The position numbers and the translations under genes are program-made. Shown here in pieces: positions 13,327 to 20,011 of a stretch of 64,000 bases of DNA (positions are counted from its first letter, which is position 1; each line of letters opens with the position of its first letter). The stretch is from Herbidospora cretacea (lineage in GTDB: Bacteria; Actinomycetota; Actinomycetes; Streptosporangiales; Streptosporangiaceae): positions 280,549 through 344,548 of the forward strand of contig NZ_BBXG01000002.1 of the NCBI RefSeq assembly GCF_001570605.1, given 5' to 3'. The notes beneath the pieces were generated by a model, which ran no database searches, had not been told where the DNA came from, and saw only the letters and a list, made by a program, of their open reading frames with translations.

Positions 13327-13628
13327 GCGCCCACCTCTTCTTTCCAGACTTCGGTGAGCAGCTCATATCGACTGCCCTCAAGGCTGGGAAGGTCGAACCC
13401 CAAACTGATCACATCCGTACCGGACAATCCGATCTTCCGGCCATCCAGATTGCGACGTGAGAGAATCTGCTCCAGCACATCGGAGCCGAAGTAACTCATG
13501 TCGAGATTTTCCCAATCGATCTCGCCGCGCCAGTCGGCGGGGATATAGATCGAGTGTGCTGCGCTGCGGTCATCCAGGAATCGGATTCCCGCACGAACAC
13601 GCTTGCGTAACTGTTCCCTGTAGTGCAT
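13323..13628 (-). CDS. Hypothetical phage protein (101 aa)
   Basis: Start at ATG 13628 (MHYREQLRKRVRAG); an in-frame ATG at 13649 is possible. It has a basic N-terminal helix, a DWRGEIDWENLDMSYFG segment and an acidic C-terminus. Function unknown. Confidence 0.5.
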   Translation of the reverse strand: MHYREQLRKRVRAGIRFLDDRSAAHSIYIPADWRGEIDWENLDMSYFGSDVLEQILSRRNLDGRKIGLSGTDVISLGFDLPSLEGSRYELLTEVWKEEVGA

Positions 13629-13677
13629 CACGGCCTTTCTGGAGTGCATTGGTGCTGTTGCTGATCACTCCATTGCA

Positions 13678-13701
13678 TGGCCGGGCCCCGATGACCGGCC
13701 A
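13678..13701 (-). terminator. Hairpin downstream of the 93-aa gene
   Basis: TGGCCGG-gccccgatga-CCGGCCA, flanked by ATTGCA / TGCAAT, forms a long imperfect stem between leftward genes. Probably a terminator, though no T-run is present. Confidence 0.4.
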
Positions 13702-13713
13702 ATGGTGCAATGA

Positions 13714-13995
13714 TCAGACTTCAATCCAGGCCCAGCCTGAAGGCCAGTGGTACCAACCATCGATCTCGGGAATGACCTCCCGCCAATCGCGGTCTACGAT
13801 GTGAATGGAGCCACCCACCCACTCAAAATGCATCTCACAATTCAGGTCGGTGGTGAAATCCCAGACGAGCCGCGCCGCGATGCGGCGACTGAATCGCGGG
13901 ATCTCCGACCCGTTCCACGTCTCTTCCGACACCTCACATTCGTACTTGGTGGTGCTTCCGTCGAGAGCGACGGCGGCTTTACGCCACTGGGGCAT
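13714..13995 (-). CDS. Hypothetical Trp-rich phage protein (93 aa)
   Basis: Predicted beta-rich, with many tryptophans towards the end (GWYHWPSGWAWIEV). No family recognised. It is flanked on both sides by hairpins that would isolate it as a single-gene transcript. Confidence 0.5.
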   Translation of the reverse strand: MPQWRKAAVALDGSTTKYECEVSEETWNGSEIPRFSRRIAARLVWDFTTDLNCEMHFEWVGGSIHIVDRDWREVIPEIDGWYHWPSGWAWIEV

Positions 13996-14022
13996 TAGCT
14001 ACTCCCATCTGTTCCGGCCATA

Positions 14023-14058
14023 CAAAAGGGCACACCTCCCATTGGGAGAGATGTGCCC
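14023..14058 (-). terminator. Intrinsic terminator downstream of the 14,075-14,440 gene
   Basis: On the minus strand GGGCACA ... TGTGCCC encloses CTCCC/GGGAG and is followed by TTTTG. Confidence 0.65.
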
Positions 14059-14074
14059 GATGCACTTCCGGCGA

Positions 14075-14440
14075 TCAAAGGACGATACACGCGCGCCGCA
14101 AGCGCTCGTAAATCTCACACTCATCCTCCGGGGTGAAACCCCGGAGCCTTACCGTGGTCTCATCTTCGGTCGGCGGAGCCGTGACGTATTCCGTGTGCGA
14201 ATACCAGCCCCCCGGCTGAAACGGCATCCGGCTGTACTCCAGGGCACCGATGTTGGTCAGAGCCGATGCGACGACATCGGCCGGGGAATCCAGGTCGTCA
14301 TCATCGGCTAATTCTGCGTCGACATCGATCACGGATTCTTCACGGCGCGTGCCGTAGTCTCCGTCTTGATCCTTGACCCGATCTCCATCTCCGGTCCATT
14401 CAATGCCGTAGATGGTCGTGATCTCCAGTAAACGCGGCAT
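14075..14440 (-). CDS. Hypothetical acidic phage protein (121 aa)
   Basis: Start at ATG 14440 (MPRLLEITTIYGIEW). A low-complexity acidic segment (DVDAELADDDDLDSPADV) occupies the centre. The C-terminus (GFTPEDECEIYERLRRACIVL) is helical. Function unknown. Confidence 0.5.
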   Translation of the reverse strand: MPRLLEITTIYGIEWTGDGDRVKDQDGDYGTRREESVIDVDAELADDDDLDSPADVVASALTNIGALEYSRMPFQPGGWYSHTEYVTAPPTEDETTVRLRGFTPEDECEIYERLRRACIVL

Positions 14441-14471
14441 GGTCACCTCTCGTTCAACTAGCCATGCGGTA

Positions 14472-14497
14472 GGACGCCCATCCGGAGATGGGCGTCC
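14472..14497 (-). terminator. Perfect 11-bp hairpin after the 83-aa gene
   Basis: GGACGCCCATC-cgga-GATGGGCGTCC, immediately downstream of the leftward gene ending at 14507. Likely terminator. Confidence 0.55.
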
Positions 14498-14506
14498 GAT
14501 GCATTT

Positions 14507-14758
14507 CTAGGCGTAGATCGGTCCCTTGTGTGCGGCGTAGCGGATGCGAGCCTGGCGACAGCCCGTCTCCCACAACGCGGTGAGCACTTCGGGGAAGTCG
14601 GGATCATCGCTGGGGATTTTGATCGTCTTGTATTCGATCTCAGCGCACCACGCGCCATTGATCATGAACCGATACGCTCTATCCGTGGCAAAGATCTGGA
14701 CGTTACCCGAGAGCGCCAAGAGGCGCATGTTCACCGGGATAACATCGACTAATGACAC
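14507..14758 (-). CDS. Hypothetical phage protein (83 aa)
   Basis: GTG 14758 is fixed by AAGGAG five bases upstream. The product is a mixed alpha/beta protein (MRLLALSGNVQIFATDRAYRF, then ALWETGCRQARIRYAAHKG). Unknown function. Confidence 0.55.
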   Translation of the reverse strand: MSLVDVIPVNMRLLALSGNVQIFATDRAYRFMINGAWCAEIEYKTIKIPSDDPDFPEVLTALWETGCRQARIRYAAHKGPIYA

Positions 14759-14828
14759 GTTTCTCCTTATGGTCTGGCGACAAGGCGATCCCGTGTGAGC
14801 CGACAAATGCCGGCTTGTGGTGCAACGC

Positions 14829-15017
14829 TTAGCGACTGAACGCACCTTCCATGAGCATCGTGTTTTGGCAGATCTCGCAGTCCTTGACGTGCTCTCGTAA
14901 GTCCTTCTGTACCTCCTTGTCGCTGTGGGTCGTGCCAACGTGCTTGGCAGTGTCCACTATCAGAAACGCCCCGTCGCACTCACCAAGAAGTTCGACGCGC
15001 TCCGTGTTGAAATACAT
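14829..15017 (-). CDS. Hypothetical phage protein with CxxC (62 aa)
   Basis: Contains HVKDCEICQN near the C-terminus, a short H-x3-CxxC like the first half of a zinc finger, after an N-terminal alpha/beta stretch. No family recognised. Confidence 0.45.
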   Translation of the reverse strand: MYFNTERVELLGECDGAFLIVDTAKHVGTTHSDKEVQKDLREHVKDCEICQNTMLMEGAFSR

Positions 15018-15111
15018 ATTTCGTATCCTCTCGAATTAATTTGCTGACCCGCAGAGGATTGCCTTGTCGCGATTGTGTCTCTTTGTGAGGCCAACGGGGT
15101 TGGCCATGCTG

Positions 15112-15315
15112 CTAACTGAAGTGCTGGACAATGGCGTTCATGGCGCTCTCCTCCGTGGAGTAGTCGCCCTTGAGTCGTTTCCAAGACTCGAACCCTTGAG
15201 TGCGAATCTTGATGTGGGGTGCCCAAAGGCCACCCTTGATTGACTTGGTACGGCCCACGATCTGCGCGCCTTTGATGGCGTCTCGACCACCGAAGCTGTT
15301 GCTACGGAATTCCAT
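15112..15315 (-). CDS. Hypothetical phage protein (67 aa)
   Basis: Start chosen at ATG 15315 (MEFRSNSFGGRDAIKG), which overlaps the stop of the upstream gene. It contains basic strands (TKSIKGGLWAPHIKIR) and a C-terminal helix. Function unknown. Confidence 0.45.
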   Translation of the reverse strand: MEFRSNSFGGRDAIKGAQIVGRTKSIKGGLWAPHIKIRTQGFESWKRLKGDYSTEESAMNAIVQHFS

Positions 15316-15605
15316 CAGTCGATGACGTTCCACGGCGCATAGGGTCCGTGACCACCGATTCTCAGACTCGCATCCGAGATCTTGTCGGCACCCACGATGG
15401 AAGCCTCTTGCTCGACTGGAATGCGTAGGACCTCAGCCGTCATGATTCGCCATTCGGGGTATGTCGCGACGGCGGTGTAGTGCGTAAGCGGGACCTTCCA
15501 TATGGCACCGGCGCGATCGTACGCCCGAATGTCGTATGTAAAGGTGACGTCCGGAACTTTCTCGGAACTGTTGTATGCGTCAACCTGTACGCGATACGTG
15601 TTCAT
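15315..15605 (-). CDS. Hypothetical phage protein (96 aa)
   Basis: ATG 15605 has GAGGAAACG upstream. Strand-rich protein (NTYRVQVDAYNSSEK, then VTFTYDIRAYDRAG) that could form a small beta sandwich. Coupled to the downstream 67-aa gene. Confidence 0.5.
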   Translation of the reverse strand: MNTYRVQVDAYNSSEKVPDVTFTYDIRAYDRAGAIWKVPLTHYTAVATYPEWRIMTAEVLRIPVEQEASIVGADKISDASLRIGGHGPYAPWNVID

Positions 15606-15691
15606 TGCGTTTCCTCTCATTGGGCCGTTGACCTCACAGAGAGACACATTCGCTAGTGATCACGACCCTTTATGGGCTCACGGGGTGAGGG

Positions 15692-16015
15692 CTAATTGGC
15701 TGAACGTGAAGCGAATTGAGCGGAACGCGCGGCGATTGCCGCATCCATGATGCGACGACGTTCGGCGCTGTGCTGCATGGCTCGGTTATGGCGGATCTCG
15801 CCTTTGATGCCGCTATAGACCGCAAGCGGAACAAGGATGATCGCCAGCCCCGTGATTGCCACGATGGCGAGGCTAAGAACGGTAGACGTGACGTCGCCAC
15901 GGTCGGTCGAATAGGCGATGGCTTCCATCCCGAACGGGAGGATCTCCACCGCGCAGACGATAGTGAGAACCGAGCAGAGAATCATCTTGGCGACGAATGC
16001 AACGGAATCGAACAT
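15692..16015 (-). CDS. Two-pass membrane protein (107 aa)
   Basis: ATG 16015 follows CAGGGAGAGCAC. Two hydrophobic segments are visible, residues about 5-28 (VAFVAKMILCSVLTIVCAVEIL) and 45-66 (VLSLAIVAITGLAIILVPLAV), then a basic cytoplasmic tail (RHNRAMQHSAERRRIMDAA). It is the first gene leftward of the palindromic promoter region at 16.27 kb, so it may be expressed in the lysogen, for example for superinfection exclusion; this is inference. Confidence 0.55.
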   Translation of the reverse strand: MFDSVAFVAKMILCSVLTIVCAVEILPFGMEAIAYSTDRGDVTSTVLSLAIVAITGLAIILVPLAVYSGIKGEIRHNRAMQHSAERRRIMDAAIAARSAQFASRSAN

Positions 16016-16269
16016 AGTGCTCTCCCTGGAGATCGGACGGAAGCCCGTGAACCCATAGAGAGTCATGATCACCTGCCTTTCACGCGACCATTCGGGAGCT
16101 GGACAGAGCCAAGATCGATGCCCCTTGCGAGGCCACCCCATCCCTAGCGGTGCAGGCTATGAAGTTCTTAAGAATCGTTCGCGAGTGCCCGTTTCGGGCC
16201 CGATCTACTTGCTATCCGCGAGCCTTTGCTAGGGGCCTTCGGCGCTTTCGTTCGGTGCGATGGGTCAAT

Positions 16270-16289
16270 ATTGGGTACCGGTACCCAAT
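16270..16289 (-). promoter_or_regulatory. Perfect 20-bp palindromic operator within a leftward promoter
   Basis: ATTGGGTACC joined to GGTACCCAAT is a perfect palindrome. On the minus strand TTGACA (16297-16292) lies two bases upstream of it and CAATAT 18 bases further on, so the palindrome fills the spacer of a leftward promoter. This is a classic position for a repressor; the stand-alone GntR-like protein is a candidate. It would control the leftward genes from 16015. Confidence 0.55.
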
Positions 16290-16343
16290 CCTGTCAACAC
16301 AAATTCTGAGATTCTGTTTCATCCCAGTTCATTGTGTGGACGA

Positions 16344-16423
16344 GTGAAGACCTTCCAAGCGGCTGCTTGGGTGACCAGGAGTCGCCGACAGTCCTAGATG
16401 ATCTGGATTCCTAAGGTCTTCAC
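16344..16423 (+). ncRNA. Structured non-coding element with three-way-junction potential
   Basis: GTGAAGACCTT (16344-16354) pairs perfectly with AAGGTCTTCAC (16413-16423). Inside lie CCAAGC-ggct-GCTTGG (16355-16370) and CCAG ... CTGG (16375-16406), giving a closed three-way junction. A small hairpin GGCCCT-aa-GGGCT follows. No convincing ORF covers it. Either strand could be transcribed. Unknown family. Confidence 0.4.
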
Positions 16424-16899
16424 TCCAGGCCCTAAGGGCTGGATTCATCGCTCGGTTCGGGCTTGCGTTCATCGCCCTGATGAGGTGGCCGCGATTCCAG
16501 GGAATTCGGTGGGATTGGATTGTCAGCACGCTGCCATTCGTGGTAAGCGCCCGTACATGCGCCTCGCCGGCGCACATATCACGAGGTCAGGGCCCATATG
16601 CGGTCAGATTGGCTTTCAAATGAGACAGGTGCCTTGCCTGTGCGCCAGGTGGCGCAAGGCTGTGACCTGCGGTGATAGAATGAAAATGACAACCGTTATC
16701 GTTCCCACCGCGCATGAGCTGATCTTGACCCGCCGGCTTTAAATGCCGGCCCCCCTTCCCCCTCTACTATCCATCCCGATATTTTTGTATAACTTCACCC
16801 CCCTGACCTGCATGTATCTGGCGTTACCAGATCGTTATGTTTTTTGTTTAAGGAAGGTTCCATTTCCTCAAGCAATACATATATAGGGGGTTGATTAAT
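16424..16899. other. Non-coding stretch with palindrome, Fur/Zur-like box and AT-rich segment
   Basis: No convincing gene is seen. A palindrome TGCGCCA-gg-TGGCGCA lies at 16641-16656. A Fur-family-like box starts with TGAAAATGAC at 16681. An AT-rich stretch (about 16,780-16,898) contains TTTTTTGTTTAA and ACATATATAG, the most AT-rich DNA in the window. Weak ORFs here have atypical composition and no ribosome binding site. Confidence 0.4.
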
Positions 16900-17122
16900 G
16901 GGGCGCTGGCTCGGCGCCCCTGTGTCGCCCTGCGGGGCGACGGCAACCACTAGCCAGTGCTTGCCTGGCCTCCGGCCCCGAAAGGCCGGAGCTTGTGATG
17001 GCTTCCATCACGATTGATCGGTGAGCCATGCCTATCGCCGCCTCGGTGCGGCGGTGACAAACCCATGACTTTCTGTAGTGCCTATAGAGCGCAAGCGGGG
17101 AAGGGCTTTTGGGCCCTTCCCC
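16900..17122. other. Array of six different hairpins
   Basis: Consecutive perfect stems: GGGGCGC/GCGCCCC (16900-16920), GTCGCCC/GGGCGAC (16924-16941), CTCCGGCC/GGCCGGAG (16970-16991), GTGATGG/CCATCAC (16995-17011), CGCCGC/GCGGCG (17036-17053) and GGGGAAGGGC/GCCCTTCCCC (17097-17122). Stem sequences differ, so this is not a repeat array. It follows an AT-rich stretch and lies upstream of the YkgJ gene end. Candidates are a structured RNA, a replication origin or a terminator cluster. Confidence 0.45.
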
Positions 17123-17230
17123 TTACGCAATGGTCTTGCAGTGGCGGGGCCCTAGCTCCCGCAGTAGCAAGTAAGGCGATGCACCTAGCGGTGCCCCTCA
17201 GTCCTTCGCCGGCTACGCGAGCGCAGCGGG

Positions 17231-17737
17231 CTAATGTTGGGCGGATGATCTTGATCCCCTCACGAGGTTTTCCACGTATCGGCCACGCGCCACCAGGCGC
17301 GCGTGATCGGGGTTCTGGTCGAGATACTCATATCCCGGCAGCTCGAACGGATCGGCTCCGCCGATCGAACGGCTGAGGTGGAGCAGCTCCATCGACTCGG
17401 CATGTGTGAGGTAGCGCCCCTCAATCGGTTTGCAGCCCCACACGCAGACAAGCATCTTGCTTGCGCCCCAGATACGGCAGATCATTGGTCGGCGGTCGTA
17501 GACCGAGCAGCGACGCTGCGCATTGAGCGCGGGGCACTTGGCCCCGTCGTTCCGGACCTGAGCGGCGATCATCGTAAGGCGATCCGGTATTCGGATTCCC
17601 GCTTCCGTGATGCGCTGCCGCTCCCGAGGGCTCATGTCGATAGAGCTGCATTCGGTCCAGCAATCCCCTACGCAGTTGACGGCCGGCACTCGGGCGTATA
17701 GCTCTTCAAGCGCCGCGTCTTGTTCTGAACGCCGCAT
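17231..17737 (-). CDS. YkgJ-type cysteine-cluster protein (168 aa)
   Basis: Cysteines are placed as in YkgJ-like (UPF0153) proteins: CVGDCWTECSSID near residue 22, KCPAL near 68, RRCSVYDRRPMICRIW at 75-90, then CVWGCKP. The C-V-Y-x-x-RP-x-x-CR core is diagnostic. These proteins bind a metal (zinc or an Fe-S cluster); their biochemical role is unknown. It stands alone, leftward, between two structured non-coding stretches and just upstream of the terminase gene. Confidence 0.75.
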   Translation of the reverse strand: MRRSEQDAALEELYARVPAVNCVGDCWTECSSIDMSPRERQRITEAGIRIPDRLTMIAAQVRNDGAKCPALNAQRRCSVYDRRPMICRIWGASKMLVCVWGCKPIEGRYLTHAESMELLHLSRSIGGADPFELPGYEYLDQNPDHARLVARGRYVENLVRGSRSSAQH

Positions 17738-18157
17738 TTCTTACCTTGCCTTTGGTGCGCAGTTTCGGTGCCGGAGTGAGCGGGGTGGGTGTGGTTAGAC
17801 GGCGATCTAACGGGGCGCGCTCACTCCGGCTCTTGGCGTCCGTGCTGGAGTCCGGGGAAGACTCGCACGATGTCGTGACGCCAAGCTTTGAAGAGCCGAT
17901 GACTACCCGTGGTCGCAGGTGTCGGTTCGAATGCGTGCCCATTGAGCAGCCATCGGCCCAGCTCGGCAGCCCTATGTAACCGCGGTGGGCCACCGAGAGT
18001 TTGAGAAGGTCAGACGCATACACGCATGGCAGCTCGGCGAGAACGACGCCCGGCATGCATACGCCTGACCTATTTACCCTCCTGACGTTCCGACCTTCCA
18101 CCAGGTGAACCCCCATTCGCGCTGGGTTCCGGTCGGACAAAACATACTTTAGCCACA
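17738..18157. other. Non-coding region upstream of TerL (candidate packaging site)
   Basis: About 420 bases without a convincing gene. The first part (17770-17898) is a stack of nested inverted repeats, listed separately. The rest (17,900-18,157) shows no clear dyads or ORF. Its place directly before the large terminase is where cos or pac sites lie in many phages. Confidence 0.4.
17770..17898. repeat. Nested inverted repeats
   Basis: Outer dyad 1: a 13-bp arm starting GCCGGAGTGAGC (17770-17782) pairs with 17818-17830 and encloses GTTAGA-cggcga-TCTAAC (17794-17811). Dyad 2: CGGCTCTT (17827-17834) pairs with AAGAGCCG (17891-17898). The overlapping CTTGGCGTC (17832-17840) pairs with GACGCCAAG (17877-17885). 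Inside is GTGC..GAGTC / GACTC GCAC (17842-17868). Such layered symmetry is unlikely by chance. Confidence 0.6.
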
Positions 18158-20011
18158 TTGCGGACTAGTAATCAAGCAGTCAACCGCGTTGGAATTGCCA
18201 AGGCCAAGGAACTGGTATTAGCCCAGCTCAGAGCCGGTAGGACCGTTGCATCCGCGACGGCTGCCGTGGGCAGAGGGCCCCGAAGCTACGAGTACTGGCT
18301 TCGAAGTGACGCGGATTTCAAGGCTCAGGTTCAAGTCGTGCGGGCCGTCCGTGAAGACGGTCCGACTCCCGCCAACCGCTCGATGACCTTCGCCGACTGG
18401 CGCCTGAAGTACCTACAGGCTGCGACGTTTCCGCACCAGCTCAACATGATCGACGTCATCGAGAACCGGGAGCCTCGCTGGCTCCATCCGTCGATGCGGT
18501 ACGAGCAGAACGACCGGCAGATGGTTCTCATCAACATCCCGCCTGACCACGCGAAAACGGTCACATGCACCATTGACTACGTTACGTATCTCTTGTGCAT
18601 GAATCCGGACGAGCGAATCGTCCTGGTATCAAAGACGGCCGAACTTGCTAGCCAGATGCTTTGGGCCATCAAGCAGCGTTTGACTCACCCGAGGTATGCC
18701 CAGCTCCAACAGGACTTCGGGCCCCCTGAGGGGTTCGACTCTGACGACGCTCAGTGGCAGTCCACGAAGATCCTGTTCCCGAGTGCCATCCGGAATCCGG
18801 AGGAGAAGGACCCTACGGTCCAGATCGTTGGCATCGGAGGACAGATCTACGGGGCGAGAAGCACCAAGATTTTTGTCGACGACGCAGTCCTTCTCTCCAA
18901 CGCCTCTCAGTACGCCAGTCAGAAAAGATGGCTGGAACAGGACGTTTTGTCTCGGCTTGGTGACACCGGGCAACTGATCGTGGTTGGCACTCGCGTCGAC
19001 ACGGTTGACCTGTATCGGGAGCTCCGCAACCCGGACAACTATGAGGATGGCGTTTCGCCTTGGACCTACCTCGGCATGCCGGCCGTCCTGGAGACGGCGG
19101 ATGATCCGAACGACTGGGTGACGCTCTGGCCGAAGAGCGACCGGCCGTGGCCGCGGAGTGATGACCTTCCGGATGAGGATGGGCTTTACCCCCGATGGGA
19201 TGGGCCTCGCCTTGCTCGTCGACGGAAGAGCATCGATCCCCGTGTCTGGTCGATGGTCTATCAGCAGATGGACGTGTCAAGCGACGCGATCTTTGACCCG
19301 AGAGACATCCGTGCCTGCGTCAACGGCAACCGCACGGTTGGCCGACTGAGCGCGAACAACAAGCATCACGACCGGCCAGACGGCATGGACGGCCTCTATG
19401 TCATCTGCGCTATGGACCCTGCTATGGCCGGCGAGACGGCCACCGTTGCCTATGCGGTTGATCCGAAGACGCTGAAAAGGTACGTGCTCGAAGCGCATCG
19501 CATGCGCGCTCCTTCGCCATCAGCAATCCGAGACATCATTGAGAGCTGGACCACGAAGTATGAGCCGTCATGCTGGATCGTCGAAAAGAACGCCTTTCAG
19601 CTCTTTCTCACAAGGGATGAGCAGATCCGCTCCTTCCTTGCGAATCGCGGTGTTGCGATGCTTGAGCATTACACCGGGACCAACAAGCTTGACCCTGATT
19701 TCGGCGTGGCTTCACTTTCTCCTCTCTTTAAAGAGCGGATGATCTCGCTTCCTTCCTCGCACAACTCGGAAGGCGTGAAGGCTCTCATTGAGCAGCTCGT
19801 CACCTGGCGCCCTGGAGCCAAGGGCAAGGACCTTGTTCAGGACCTTCCGCTAGCGCTCTGGTTCGCGGAGATCAAGGCGAGGCAAGTGGTTGAGCAGCGC
19901 ACCTTGCGCGCGAAAAGCCATATGAGTTCGAAGTATGTTCCGCGCTACCGGCGCGGATATCAAAACGTCATCCATATTGATGATCTGATCCAGGCGAGCA
20001 ACGCCGCATAA
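18158..20011 (+). CDS. Terminase large subunit with N-terminal HTH region (617 aa)
   Basis: Packages phage DNA into proheads. Residues 12-65 form a helical HTH-like segment (AKAKELVLAQLRAGRTVASATAAVG) that looks like a small-terminase DNA-binding domain fused to the motor. The ATPase follows: INIPPDHAKT at 126-134 as Walker A and KIFVDD at 237-242 as Walker B. A nuclease domain begins near CAMDPAMAGETATVAY (about residue 418), with further acidic residues downstream. Start is TTG 18158. No separate small terminase gene is seen upstream, which fits the fusion. The portal gene follows with a one-base overlap. Confidence 0.9.
   Translation: MRTSNQAVNRVGIAKAKELVLAQLRAGRTVASATAAVGRGPRSYEYWLRSDADFKAQVQVVRAVREDGPTPANRSMTFADWRLKYLQAATFPHQLNMIDVIENREPRWLHPSMRYEQNDRQMVLINIPPDHAKTVTCTIDYVTYLLCMNPDERIVLVSKTAELASQMLWAIKQRLTHPRYAQLQQDFGPPEGFDSDDAQWQSTKILFPSAIRNPEEKDPTVQIVGIGGQIYGARSTKIFVDDAVLLSNASQYASQKRWLEQDVLSRLGDTGQLIVVGTRVDTVDLYRELRNPDNYEDGVSPWTYLGMPAVLETADDPNDWVTLWPKSDRPWPRSDDLPDEDGLYPRWDGPRLARRRKSIDPRVWSMVYQQMDVSSDAIFDPRDIRACVNGNRTVGRLSANNKHHDRPDGMDGLYVICAMDPAMAGETATVAYAVDPKTLKRYVLEAHRMRAPSPSAIRDIIESWTTKYEPSCWIVEKNAFQLFLTRDEQIRSFLANRGVAMLEHYTGTNKLDPDFGVASLSPLFKERMISLPSSHNSEGVKALIEQLVTWRPGAKGKDLVQDLPLALWFAEIKARQVVEQRTLRAKSHMSSKYVPRYRRGYQNVIHIDDLIQASNAA

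Noticed and set aside
16398-16742. 114-codon rightward ORF in the non-coding phage region
   Set aside because: No ribosome binding site, an odd amino-acid mix (Cys, Arg, Gly and Ile without domain pattern), and it overlaps strong dyads. More likely chance.
16900-17122. CRISPR or integron-like array
   Set aside because: Stem sequences differ from hairpin to hairpin and there are no equal-length spacers; no cas or integron integrase genes are nearby.
17926-17946. tRNA-like T-loop (GGTTCGAATGC) before the terminase
   Set aside because: The flanking bases do not form a T-stem, and no anticodon or acceptor arms fit.
17706-18158. 150-codon leftward ORF upstream of the terminase
   Set aside because: It runs through the nested inverted repeats and overlaps the YkgJ gene; the composition is that of a frame shadow.
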